From Saussurea involucrata (taxonomy: Eukaryota; Streptophyta; Magnoliopsida; Asterales; Asteraceae): 64,000 bases of DNA. Location of the stretch: assembly GCA_033807775.1 (NCBI GenBank), contig CM066314.1:97008929-97072928 (forward strand), given 5' to 3'. Numbering within the stretch: the first letter of the stretch is position 1; every line of letters starts with the position of its first letter. The position numbers and the translations under genes were made by a program. This document shows positions 30,373-41,758 of the stretch, one piece after another. The notes beneath the pieces were generated by a model that was given only the letters and a program-made list of their open reading frames with translations, ran no database searches and was not told where the DNA came from.

Positions 30373-31082
30373 TGTTAGTTCCAACTTCTACTATTTATAG
30401 AAGTATTGAAAATTAGACTAAGTGTAGACATCGACAGAGGTTCTGCCAAGACACCGATAGAAGATCAAGTGAAGACTCCTCTGAAGACTCTCACAGAGGA
30501 CAAGGCCACAGAGCCTCTACCAAACTTGACAGAGCCTCTGTGGTATGAAGACTGAATACTTAGAAGAATTCATGAAGATCAAGACAAAGACGATCGTGCT
30601 TCTCACGATCTGTGATGTACGAAGATCCTGAAGATCATTCGTACAAGGCGTGCCCTGACAATTCCACGTGTCAAACTCTGATGGGTTTCAGCCTTTGCAG
30701 AATTGCAGTGCACTATGTTAACGTTGTACCAGTGGCAGTTTCACGATCATGCCTTGTCCCTTTAGTCCTTTATGTCTAGAACTTGTCCCCAGATGAATAG
30801 TATAAATAGAAGACTCATGTTGAGTTCTTCTATTAAGCTTTGCACAACACACACATCCTTAAGAGCAGAATTCCTGTTTAATCTTCGGTGTTCTTGGTGT
30901 TCTATTTATATCAATATACAGTGGGTTATTGCGTTAAATCTTGTGTTATGTACATCTCACGTATTTGATATTGTGTGTTCTTCTACCTTAAATATCTTTT
31001 AGTTCGTAAAACGTTTCCGCACCATACTCTGTTTGAACTAATAGATAGAAAGATCATTGTTTAAGTAAAAACGGAACCAACA
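30373..31082 (+). repeat. S9: 5' LTR
   Basis: TGTTAGTTCC...GGAACCAACA, 710 bp with inverted ends. The U3 part has several ACAGAGG/CCTCTGT words (30440-30545). A TATAAATA box is at 30801-30808. From about 30615 on it aligns with the S7 LTR, while the first 240 bp have no S7 counterpart. It inserted in the S7 gag after GACAG (30368-30372); the right copy of the duplication cannot be found because the S9 3' end is lost. Confidence 0.92.
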
Positions 31083-31084
31083 AT

Positions 31085-31097
31085 TGGTATCAGAGCC
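31085..31097 (+). promoter_or_regulatory. S9 primer-binding site
   Basis: TGGTATCAGAGCC two bases after the LTR. Confidence 0.92.
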
Positions 31098-31386
31098 ATC
31101 CTTGATTTTCTATATCAAGAGATCCTCTCTTACAATGATTTTTGGTAGAAACTTGGTTAGATTTTGACCTGTTCTTCGCATATTTCAAACAGACTCTGTT
31201 TTTCTGCCATTCTCGACCTGTTCGACCTTGGTAAACCTGCAGAATCTGTTTTCTCGGTTAAAACTCTCCATTTTAGTGCATCGCTTAAGAATTTCAAGCT
31301 TGTAATCTCTTTTCTAAAATCCTGACCCATCATCTGAAAATCTCAGTTTATACTCTGTTTTCTGGTATTTTCCAAAACTATTCAAA
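31098..31386 (+). other. S9: leader, no gene
   Basis: Non-coding leader of about 290 bases, homologous to the S7 leader. Confidence 0.7.
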
Positions 31387-32750
31387 ATGGCAGCAAACAC
31401 CAACAACTACTTTTTTTCCAGTTCTTTAACAAAACCACCCACTCTACTCAGAGATGAGAACCCTCAGTGGAAGGTTAGAATGATTCATTTCTTCGAGGGT
31501 ACTGACAAAGAAGCTCTTCACTACATCCACAATCCTCCTTTCGTTCCTATGCTCCATGTACCACGTGTACCTGCAACAGATGACACTCTAGAAATTCCTG
31601 CGCACGAGAAACCTAAGTCAAAAGATAAATGGTCTGATCCTGACTGGGCGAAATACGAATTGGCACAGAAGGCAAAACGAATTCTGATAATGGCCATCCC
31701 CAATGACCTCTTCCAATCCCTAGATGCGTGTGAATCTGCATACGATCTATGGAAGGAACTGGAGAAACAATTGGAAGGAGGGGCTAAAACTCAGAAAAAT
31801 TGCATAGCCCAATGTATCAATGAGTATTACTCTTTCAAATCTCTGCCGACAGAGTCTCTGCAGTCTACGTATGACAAATTTAATTCCTTGATAAACAAGT
31901 GCATGAAGTTTGGGATACACGGAACTTCAAAAGAAAACAATGTCATGTTCTTAAAGAGTCTCAACGAAGAATGGCTCCAACTGTCTATGTCCCTACAAAC
32001 AAATCAGGACCTAGACACTTGGAGCCTATCAGATCTTTATGGAACATTGGCAGCCCAAGAACCCCAAATCGCCCAGGCAAAAACTCAGACTGTTGGGCCT
32101 CTGGCACTTGTGGGGAAGACTACAGAGGCAAAGGAGAAGCCTAAGAAAGCTGTGGAAGAGGAGGAAAAGAAGGAGAAGAAGGAGAAAAAAAGAAAGTGAT
32201 GATTGTCGATAGCTCTGAAGAAGAGGTGATAGAAGAGGAGGCAACGATGGCCTCAATAGCTAAATCATTAGCTCTGCTGACAAAGAAGTTTGGAAGAGGA
32301 GGATATCGAAAGAAGGGGTATGAACGTGATGGAAGGGATGACAAAGGAAGAGAAGGGTCAAATGGCAGAGGTGAAAGAGGTGATAGAGGTAGTGACCGAC
32401 AGAAGTCAGATGACAGAGCTGGCAACGCTCCCCAGAACCAAGGATGTTTCAATTGTGGCAATCCTGGTCACTATGTTGGTGACTGCATAAGCAAACCAAA
32501 CCGCCCTCGGAGGGATTCTGCTTACTACAAAAAGAAAGCGGACTACTATGCTCAGAAGTCACTAATGGTGAACCAGAAGAACTGGCTGTCAGATGAATCA
32601 TTTGATGAAGGCGACAAGAACGCCTTGTTCTGTGGAATGGCAGAGGTCAGCTCATCAGATTCCGATAGTGAGGTATTCACTTCTAACTCTTCCTCTGATG
32701 AAACAGAAGCTGATTTGCTTAAGCTAACTATTGAACATACTGAACTTTAA
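31387..32750 (+). pseudogene. S9: copia gag with zinc knuckle
   Basis: It opens MAANTNNYFF. The Gag domain covers about residues 20-230 (RMIHFFEGTDKEALHYIHNP, LWKELEKQLEGGAKT, NNVMFLKSLNEEWLQLSMSL, WSLSDLYGTLAAQEPQIAQA). A lysine-rich stretch coded by an A run near 32187-32194 carries a one-base frame change. The second frame continues with the acidic MIVDSSEEEVIEEEATM, the helix IAKSLALLTKKFG, an Arg/Gly/Asp-rich stretch, and one knuckle CFNCGNPGHYVGDC near 32444-32487, then YYKKKADYYAQKSLM. A TAA at 32748-32750 interrupts the passage into the linker. Nearly complete but broken. Confidence 0.93.
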
Positions 32751-32926
32751 AAGACTTGTGAGAACATTCAAAAGAAGCTTGCATTTTTTGAGAGAGAAAC
32801 AAAACTTCTAACTCAAGAAAAGGCAAAAATATTTCAAGAAAAGGAAGAGATTGAAACAAATTGGAATAAACATCTAAATCCTTTGAAAGAAAAGATTACA
32901 GAACTCAACTCTACATTAAAAGCTAA
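32751..32926 (+). pseudogene. S9: linker, part before the S10 insertion
   Basis: The gag frame continues after its stop as a coiled coil (QKKLAFFERETKLLTQEKAK, NWNKHLNPLKEKITELN) up to LKA, where S10 is inserted. The GCTAA at 32922-32926 is the left copy of the S10 duplication. Confidence 0.88.
32922..32926. repeat. Target-site duplication of S10, left copy
   Basis: GCTAA, repeated at 48192-48196. Confidence 0.93.
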
Positions 32927-33752
32927 TGTTGGTTCCCATTTTGTTTAAACAAGATTATCAGATCTATTAGTTCAAGTTTAAGTATGATGCGGAAGCGTAT
33001 TTGAAGAACTAACAGATATGTTTGATAGATTTAGAACACAATATAAATAAACAGTGAACAGGAAATAATATCTCAAAGTTTACTGAATATATATATATCA
33101 AGAACAGATTCAATAACAGTGAGTAAGCAAAGCTTTAAAACATATATGACTCTCAAAGTATATAAGCTATGTGTTCTTGAAGTTTTTCTCTCTTAATTCT
33201 CGATTCTTGATTAGGAAGAACTCAACATGAGTCTTCCTTTTATACTACTCAAAGGGGACCATAAAGCACGAGCTACTATTCAGAACGGACGGTATGAATA
33301 GTTGGAAGGATGGCATGAACAGTTGGATGTGCTGAATTGCATTTAATGCAGTAGACGTCTATTATGTACTAACCCCTATTGAGTCCACTCAGATTTTGAC
33401 ACGTTGAAGTTGGACAGGGTACGTTGCCATGCAAGTTGATGAATAGGTCCAGGAACAGTAGCAAGATATTATAAATATCTTTGAAGTCTTTGTTTAAGAC
33501 CGCAGAGGCTCTGTGAAGTGTCACAGAGGTTCTGCGGTTTGGTCCTTTGTATAGCAGTCTTCACCGGATTCCGAGTCTTTGATCTTCTTTGCGCGTATGA
33601 CAGAGCTTCTGTAGGACGCCTCTTTAGCTTCTGTAGCTTCACGACCTTGATCTCTCGGTAAGTTCGGCAGAGCCTCTGTAAGAGGCTTTCTTTACTTAGC
33701 CTATTTTCACTACTTCTAAATACTTCTATGATTAGGAAGATTGAAGCTAACA
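32927..33752 (-). repeat. S10: 3' LTR (left copy)
   Basis: TGTTGGTTCC...GAAGCTAACA on the plus strand, 826 bp. A TATAAAAG box in element sense lies at 33237-33244. It contains palindromic ACAGAGG/CCTCTGT words (33500-33690). A 95-codon minus-strand frame (33469-33753) occurs in it and in the other LTR but has no known relative. Confidence 0.95.
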
Positions 33753-33762
33753 ATCTCCCCCT
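33753..33762 (-). promoter_or_regulatory. S10 polypurine tract at the 3' LTR
   Basis: The plus strand ATCTCCCCCT is AGGGGGAGAT in element sense and abuts the LTR. Confidence 0.9.
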
Positions 33763-33938
33763 AAGTAGTGAAAAATAAAAAAAATGAACTTGAGTTTAGT
33801 TAGGCTAAGTTAGATAAGACAGAGGTTAAACAATACCTCGAAAGTTCTTTCATTCAGAAATATGCCAGACGCATTTTACATTTGAGTACAATGAAAGATA
33901 GACTTTGACTTGGTTTGCAGAGATTTAAGGTTTGAGAA

Positions 33939-36900
33939 TCAGATTTTGGCATCTTTGAAATCGTTGTAGCTTCTGTTGTCTCTTCCGATTCTTCTAATCT
34001 CTTTGTAGAAACTGATGCAAAGTTCTCTTAGGCGGATTGTGGCATCAATCTCTCTGATGAAAGTATCTGCTGCATCTCTATTCATTTTCTCTGTATCTCT
34101 GTATTTTACAAGGCTTGCTCTGAACTTGTTCAGAGTACTAGTTGCGTACTTCTGACAGTCCATGCACACAAACAGTTTGACTTCGCCTTGTGGGTTTTGA
34201 AATACTAACCCGAATCTTGGTTCTGTAATGATAGAGTTGGGCACGGCGTCGGGTGGGCAGCGATCTTCTGGTGGTCGTAAATTCAGATGTTTGAGACCAA
34301 GATCCTTTCCCAGTTGAAAATCTATCATACTGTAGATCAGAAGCTTTTCCCTCATTGCTTTTCTCAACACTTGATAGGCTCTGGTGTTTGGTTTTGTGTT
34401 GTAGTTGTCCTTTGTCCATTGCAGAAGTTCAGGTAGATCATAGGGATTCAGATTCCTTATGTCAGCATCATCGAAGGTGATTTCTGAATTGTTTACCCTT
34501 TTGACTCTTTAAAGATTGTACCTGACTCTTGGATAGGTTCTTGTGAAGGAGAATCTGCAGAAGATTACCTTTTTGATTTTATGAATTGAGAAGACTTTTG
34601 CTTTGGTTCTTGGCTTTGTTCTGCTGAAGATGTTCTCAAATTCTTCTCTGATGTTTGGATTTGTGATTTGGTCTGTTGGATGGAGGTTCTGAAAGGGTTG
34701 TTTGTAGAGATATTTGTACACCACTTCTTCCATTTATTCGTATGTTGGACCATGTGGTGGTACTCGTCTTCTGAGACTCTCCATCTGTTGAACAACTTCT
34801 GCAGCTCTTCCTGATAGAGGAATGTCTGATAGAGGCTTCAATCCATATGCCCAGTCCTCTTCTTCAGGATTTGGAGTTTGAAAGGCATCAAAGGAGCTTT
34901 TCATCAGTTTTTCTGTAGGATTGGGTACTGATTTCTTTTTCTTGGGCTCTTCTGTCATTTTTGCCTTTCCCTTGTCTTTGACTTTTGGAGGTGCAGAACC
35001 TGTTGCTTCTGTAGGTTTGGTTGTTGGTGCTTCTGTTGGAATGATGGGAGTTGCCTCTGTAACTTTTGACACTTGTGTTTGAGAGGACTTATGTGGCGTT
35101 GGTTCTGTTCGCTTGTTTTGCTCTGTAACCTCTGTGGGAGGTTCTTTTGTAACTTCTTCTGTGAGCTTGGTTTCTGTGGATTGAGGTATGTCGAATCTTC
35201 TTCCCATTCGGAAAGCTAAAGTGAACCTGTGCCTTTCTTCTTCTCTCTGCGACATTCGATCAGACATTGTATTGTGCATCTTTCTCAGAATAGAAGAAGC
35301 AGAGGTCGTTGCTCTTTTTGGTTTGGTGGTAATCGACTTTCTTCTTGGTATGGTTTGGGGGTTTTCTTTTGATTCTGTTGAAGGTCTTTCTTCCAAGTTG
35401 ATTACCAAAGGGGTGGTTATTGCCTCTGTGGTTTGCTGATCAGCTTCTGGAATATTGGTTTCTTCAGAAGTTGATTCCACATAGATGGGTGTTGTCTCTG
35501 TGGTCTTTTGATCTTGGGTTTGTTCTGGAGGGGCTTGGCTGATTGGTTCTGCTGCGATTGGTGGAGCTTGTAGTCCTCTGGTCGTAGCTTTCTCCCTTAA
35601 ATTCTCCCCCTCAGGATGATCTGATGGACCAGGATGGTCATCATCAGAGTCATCCTGACTCTTATCAGAAGTACCCTCTGCTCTGCATGAAGCTTTGGGT
35701 TTCTTTGGTCGTTCTACTCCTGCGGCCATCAACTTTGCACATACATCATCACAGAGGCCGATTAGAGTTGCAAGCTCTGCTTCTGTGTTGAAGCGCATTC
35801 TGCCGACAGTTTTTTCTGAACTCTTTGACGTAGTTGGCATTTGCAGTAGTGAATGAGACAATGACTTCTGTGACCTGGTTTATGACATTCTGCCCGAGCT
35901 CTGTCAGCTGTGCTCTGGTCATGTAATCTTTTGGCTGCATCATTGTAGTGTTGCGCATTGCCTCTTCTTGAACGTTTTGCAGAGCCTTCTATAGTTCTGC
36001 AGGTGTGATGCTCTGTGATTTGTTGGATTGCTTGTTCATTTGTTCAAGGAAATGTTTGACTGATTCCTTGAATGTAGATGTTGCAGCTATTCCAAAATCT
36101 CTAGCAGCAGAAGTGGCTGTAGTTGTGGCAGTTGTTTGAGCAGAAGATTTCATCTCTGTGATGGCCGTTTTCACCTCTGTGGACAGATTGTCCATTTTGG
36201 TGTTCAGATTCAGCAAGGCCGTTGATGTTTTCTCTGCAAAAGATGTGAAAGAGCTTTGCAACTCTTTCATTGTTTGGTTCACATAGGTGACAAGGGTTTG
36301 GAACTCATCCCTTGATACTTGTGTCCCTGGTGTAACCTCTGGAGGAACACATTCGTCTCCAGCGTGAGTCCTTGCTCCTGGGACACCTTCGTTCACCCTT
36401 GTTTGTACGATGGGGGTGGAAGGATTTCCATCTGATCTTCGAGCAGAAGCATCTAGTGCTTCAGACTCTACAGAAGTTCTGTGAATGACATTGTCTAGAT
36501 CCACTTCAGAGGTGGGTACTAGATTATCCTTCTGTTGACTCGGAGACTTGTCTAGAGTCTCTTCGTCGTTGTGCTCACTACTTCTCTCTGAAAGAAGGGT
36601 TGGCCCTATTTCGTGCGTGGCAGAGGAAACGAATTCCTCTGTACGGTGTTATAGTGTGATCTGGGGCGATTGATCACGAACAATAGGTGAGTCTATTTGA
36701 GGAGACTCCCTAGGAATGGATTCCCCGGTTTCTGTGGGCGCAGAAGTCGAAAGAGTGACTTCTGGCTGGATGGGTTGGGTTTGGATCGAGCTGTCATGCT
36801 CTTTTTCAATAACTCCTTCTGCAGCTAGACCTGCGGAGATAGATGTGTGGGTTGCATTGGGAGTTGGTTTTGGTTGTGTGCCTCTATTAATCCAGGCATC

Positions 36901-39084
36901 TTTTCTTGTTTCTTCCTCTGTTAAGCATCCAAGCACTACATCACTTTCTACCAATTCAGCTTCTGTAGCTATCCGATGGCTTGGTGCTTCTTCCCGAGCT
37001 TCTGTTGAAGTTCCTTGCTCTGTGCTTAAGAAGTCGTACATTTGATGAGAACCGTATAATCTCATGACATGTGGATGATAGAGACCTTTTTGTATCCAGA
37101 CAGCTTCTTCTTCATCTGAATCTACCTCTGAGACCTCCATTCTTGTCTCCCTTGTTTCAAATCCCTCTTCTTGTACAACTTCGGCCTCTTTTCCTTTTTC
37201 TGTTATTTTCCCTAAAGCCTCTGTTACTTCATCTCTATTCCACTGAGCTTCTGTTTGTTCTATTTCTTCTGAAGCTGGGCTTGGACTCCTTCTGTGGACG
37301 TCCAATCCTTGTTGAATGAAGGGGTTCTGTAGAATAAAAGGTGTCTCAGCTGATTGATCTCTGGGTGTTTGATCATCTTCTTGCAGATGTGTGTCAATGC
37401 CAGAAATAGAGAAGTATTGTTCTTCTGGGGAGTGGTGGTCGAGTGGTTGTGCCGTCCACCCTGCTGTATTCAGAGTGTGGGCAATGTCAGGGTTATGTAG
37501 GAAATCGTTTAAGTTTCCTTGGTGAGCAAAACGATATGGGGATTGATAGGGTGATTGATATCCCTCTTATGTCATTTCTACTTATGCATCTTCTTCTTCT
37601 GCAGTTCTTTCTTCTGCGATTTCTTCTTCTATGGTAACCAATTTTTCAAGTGATTTCCCATGCTTCTTTTTGGTTTTCATCCTCTTAGGTTTTGGTGCCC
37701 CTTCCTCTGTAGTTTTCGATTTTCTTTTCTTCTTCTGTTTTGGAGAAGAGGGAGGAGCAGTGGAGCCAATTTCTGTGGCATGAGGAGGTGAAGGTTGATC
37801 TTCTGTAGCGCTTGTGGAGGTGCCTTCTTCAGTTTTCCTCTTCTTTGATTTTGGAGTAGAGGTAGAAGATTTCGAAGAGGACTTCTTTCCTATGAGCTCT
37901 GCACGTTTGGCTAAGAAGCTAAGTTGAATAGCCATGTGTTTTGCTAGTTTGTGATCTTTTTCTTCTTGAGTGGAAACAGGTTCTGCAATCATTGTTCCTT
38001 GGGGGACACCTAAACGCGGGGGTGTCATCGGACTCGGTTTTGGAGTTCTATGATCGCGTATGTACTCTTTCTTAAGGGTTTTATTCGTGGCATACTTCAA
38101 AAGGTTCTTTGACAAAGGTCTGCAGTATGTGTAGCCATCTACATGATCAGTGGGGATATTTTTGTTCATTGGGAACTGTTTGGGAATTGGCCCTTCCATT
38201 GGCCAGTTCTGTATCAGCAACAGAGGTTCGAACAAAACTCCCAGTATTCTTTGGAATTGCAGAGGTGGTAGAAACTTAGGATCGTTCTCTGTGACCCTTC
38301 TGGCGTTGTTCTTTCTGTCGATGGTGTTGATGATCTCTTGCATCATTATGGTCGCGTAATCCAGTGGGAGATCATAGTAAACCCCATACATGATGGTTAA
38401 TATCTGATGTGAGCTCTGGTCAATACTGCCTATCTTCCCTGTCAGACATCTGTTAAGAATTGAGAACAAGGTGTTCCACAGAGGTGGTAATCTGCCTCTG
38501 CGGAAGTCATTTCTCTTCCTCAGTTGGGTGTTGTACCCAAGCATTTCTACGAAACGACAGATCTCGTCGTCTGTTGGTTGCTCTGCATATTTCTTCAATC
38601 CAAGAAGACCCCTTGTTGGTAGGTTGAATTCAAGTGAGAACATTGTTCTATTGAACTTGATTTCCAGATGTTCAGATTTGTCAGGTCTTGAAATGTACCC
38701 TTTGATAAGAGAATCATCTTTATCAAATCGGCAACTTTGCCAAAACTGGTTCAAATATCTAACTGGAATTTTGTTTGGGGTTCTTGAGAGTAGAGGGAAG
38801 AGGATATGATTTTCCATTATGTTTAGAAGAATGGCATGGGCTTCGCCGAAAGCAGTGGGTGATGGGACCAAATAGCAATTGTTGGATTTGATTGGTAGTA
38901 CTTTTTCAAAATGATCCTTTGCAATGAGGTTTTGAAGATGTGTGGTCGGAGCAAATTCTGCTGAATCGCCGAAATCTTCTAGTTCAATACTTTTGGCAAG
39001 GTGGGGGTTTTCTGAATGTTCAGAATGTTCTGGTGAGTTCGCCGGAGAGTGTGCAGGGGAGATAGCTTGAGAAGATGAAGCCAT
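33939..39084 (-). pseudogene. S10: very long env-like ORF
   Basis: It starts MASSSQAISPAHSPANS at 39084 and can be followed for about 1,715 codons. The N-terminal domain (about residues 44-345) is conserved with S9: FAPTTHLQNLIAKDHFEKVL, TAFGEAHAILLNIMENHILF, RYLNQFWQSCRF, KFNRTMFSLEFNLPTRGLLG, PPLWNTLFSILNRCLTGKIG, MYGVYYDLPLDYATIMMQEI. Then come Lys-rich and Ser/Thr/Pro/Glu-rich stretches with many TEAT/PTE words, a coiled coil (36300-36020: SSFTSFAEKTSTALLNLNTK), and a C-terminal domain shared with S4 (ITEPRFGLVFQNP). Breaks: stops at 37582 and just below, 36649, 35989, 34734 and 34509, and one frame change in an A6 run near 35820. No signal peptide or membrane helix is evident, so an envelope role is unproven. 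Function unknown. Confidence 0.85.
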
Positions 39085-39390
39085 TGGTAATGAGAATAAG
39101 ATACTTGCACGTTTTTGCAGGGTTTCGCCGGAGAAGAATGAGGGTTTGTAAAAAGTTTATGAGAGGGTAAGCTTGGTTTTTATAGAAGGGTAAAATGGTA
39201 GAATTCGAAAGAGTAAAATATATGGCAATGGATTAAAAATTTGGAATCCGTACTCAAGTTAGAACGGCGGGTTCAACTTTCCACAGAAAACGTTCCATGT
39301 ATGCCCAATAAAAATGGGACACGTAGGCCATGTCAGAGGATGACAGGACGTCGTGCGCGGCCCATTAATGCTAGGCGCGTGGGGTTGTTC
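39085..39390 (-). promoter_or_regulatory. S10: promoter-like block upstream of the env-like ORF
   Basis: In element sense the block runs from CACGCGCCTAGCATTAAT (39368-39385) and GACGTC with ACGTG-type boxes, an ATTGG (inverted CCAAT) near 39305, a TATAAAA at 39178-39184 about 100 bases before the ATG, to CTTCTCCGGCGAAACC and GCAAAAACGTGCAAG just upstream of it. Every one of these has a counterpart in the same order in S9 (53938-54261). I infer an RNA polymerase II promoter; no transcript evidence is available. Confidence 0.6.
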
Positions 39391-40508
39391 TTAGCCACAT
39401 GAGATTCACTCTCAGTAAAAGTAACCATTATTACTACAGAAATGCCCAAGTAACAGATTGACAGAACTTCTGTGGTTTACAGAAGCTCTGTGATTTTGAA
39501 AATCTTGATGTTTATCCCTTTCTCATATATCTTATTGTTATCATGACTTATGTGGGTTCTTCTTTAACCAAAACGTTTGCAAAGGCACTGGAGAGGATCA
39601 ATAGGATTTTTAGTTAAGAATTTTAATCGCAGAGGTTTTGTGGCTCTGTGGGAACTTGCAGAAGCTCTGTGAGGGCCAGCAGAAGCTCTATGAGGGAAAA
39701 AATCTCATAACAAAAATTCTATTAAATTTTCTGATCATCCAATTTTTGATCTGTTTTAAGAGATGTTTTTCGGACATATTTGAAAGTTGGTGTCCGAGAA
39801 AACTGTTATGGAAAAAGTTTTGTTCGTGAAGGTCATGGTGTATGTATTCGGTTTCCGAGATAACATTCCAAAAGATCGATAGAGGGTTAATTTGTGATCA
39901 CAAAGCATATTTCTGGCAGAGCCTAGTTTAGCTCAGTAGAGGCTCTATGACCTCAAATTTCTAATAACTCAATTTTTATGAAACTTTTTGATCTGTTGAT
40001 TTTTTAAATGTTATCCACAGTATATTTAGGACATATTTGACAATTTGTGTCCCAGAAAACTGTTTTCAACAACCTTTTGTACGAGAGACATACCTTTTTG
40101 GTTCTTCTTTTCTCGGCAGTGATGTCTGACTTCTGTCGATATAGATTCATCGACATTTTTCTTTGGCTTCCCCTTGAAAGTTTTACCTCTGTAGATCATT
40201 TTAGGGTCCCTTTTTGCTCCCCCATGATCTAATCACCTCTGTAGATCAAGTAATTTCCTTTTGCTCCCCCTTGACATATGATTGGATCAAAGAATGATAA
40301 GATTTGTATTGAGCATAGGTCTTGTTTTTTCAGAGGTTCTATGGAGGTCGTCAGAGGTTCTGAGCAGACTTACAGAAGCTCTGTGATATCAAGAACTATT
40401 TAAGATTGAGAATTTACATACAGAAATAAATCAATCAAAGCAATAAGTTAAGTAAAATAGAAATATATACTTATTTACAGAAGATAAAGCTATACTTACA
40501 GAGGATTT
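39391..40508 (-). other. S10: spacer between pol and the env-like block
   Basis: About 1.1 kb without a gene. It carries polypurine-like AGGGGGAGCA in element sense (plus-strand TGCTCCCCC at about 40205 and 40259) and many palindromic words such as ACAGAAGCTCTGTG (39479, 39658, 40371) and CAGAGGTTCTG. The same order of tracts is present after S9 pol. Confidence 0.7.
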
Positions 40509-41711
40509 TCACATCATATTAATCATTCCTAACTTACCCACCAAGAAATTAAATCTTTTCTCGTCTAAGGCTTTGGTGAATAAGTCTGCAAGTTGATATT
40601 CTGTTGGCACGAAATGCATCTCGATTGTACCGTGTTCAACATCATGTTTCAAGAAATGGTACCTTATATCGATATGCTTGGTTTTGGAATGTTGCACAGG
40701 ATTGGCAGAGATGGCAAGGGCACTTTTGGAATCACAGAAGATGGGTATTTTGAATAGAATGTGGCCGTAGTCTTTTAGCTGAGTCTTCATCCATAGAACC
40801 TGAGAACAATAGCTAGCAGCAGCAACGTATTCAGCTTCTGCCATAGATGTTGATACACAGTTCTGCTTTTTGGAGGTCCAACTGACTAGCTTACCACCTA
40901 GGAATTGACAACTCCCAGATGTACTCTTTCTGTCGAGCATGCACCCTCCATAGTCCGAATCTGTATAAGCTTTAAGACAAAAGCCAGAGTTCTGTGGATA
41001 CCAGAGACCAAGATTTTTGGTCCCCTTTAGGTATCTAAAGATTCTTTTAACAGCATCATAATGTGATTTCTTAGGATTAGCTTGATAACGTGCACAAAGA
41101 CATGTGGAATGCATAATGTCAGGTCTGCTTGCAGTTAAGTATAACAGAGATCTAATCATGCCTCTGTAGAGAGTGCATTCTACAGAGATGCCATCTGGAT
41201 CTAAGGATAACTTATTTCCAGTGGCCATTGGAGTTTTCATTGCAGAGATATCAGAGAGGCTATACTTGAAAAGAATGTCAGAGACATATTTGGCCTGATT
41301 TATAAAAATTCCCTCTGATGTTTGTTTGACTTGGAGTCCGAGGAAAAATGTTAATTCTCCCATCATACTCATTTCAAACTCACTCTGCATGAGTTTTTCA
41401 AAACTTTTGCACTCTTCTGTATTAGTAGGCCCAAAAATTATGTCGTCCACATAGATTTGTACAAGCATTATTTCACTGTTTTTACGTTTATAGAATAGGG
41501 TAGTATCTGTTGTACCTCTGTTGTAGCCATTTACTAGAAGAAAGGTAGAAAGTCGTTCGTACCATGCTCTTGGAGCCTGTTTCAGTCCGTACAGAGCCTT
41601 TTCAAGGTAGTATACATGCCTTGGGAATTTTGAGCTTTCAAACCCTGGTGGCTGATTTACGTAAACCTCTTCTTGGATTTCACCGTTGAGAAAAGCTGAT
41701 TTTACGTCCAT
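40509..41711 (-). pseudogene. S10: reverse transcriptase C-terminal part and RNase H
   Basis: A 400-codon open frame beginning MDVKSAFLNGEIQEEVYVNQ. It contains KALYGLKQAPRAWYERL, the active-site box LVQIYVDDIIFG, FFLGLQVKQTSEGIFINQ, and the RNase H part with AYTDSDYGGCMLDRKSTSGS, AEAEYVAAASYCSQVLWMK, IFCDSKSALAI and HIDIRYHFLK, ending LFTKALDEKRFNFLVGKLG and a TGA at 40509-40511. The polymerase copies genomic RNA to DNA and RNase H removes the RNA. This half is intact; it is separated from the upstream RT start by a one-base loss in a C run near 41780. Confidence 0.95.
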
Positions 41712-41758
41712 CTGATAAACTTTAAATCCTCTGTGGGCTGCGAAGGCTAAGAATATTC

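Noticed and set aside
33469..33753. A 95-codon minus-strand frame in the S10 LTRs, seen in both copies (33469-33753 and 47907-48149)
   Set aside because: Conservation between two LTRs of one element only reflects their common origin. No start context, domain or relative is visible, and the S9 LTR does not keep it.
37071..37319. Leu-rich plus-strand frames opposite the S10 env-like ORF that resemble membrane proteins
   Set aside because: They are the antisense of Glu/Lys/Gln-rich coding text, which always looks hydrophobic on the other strand.
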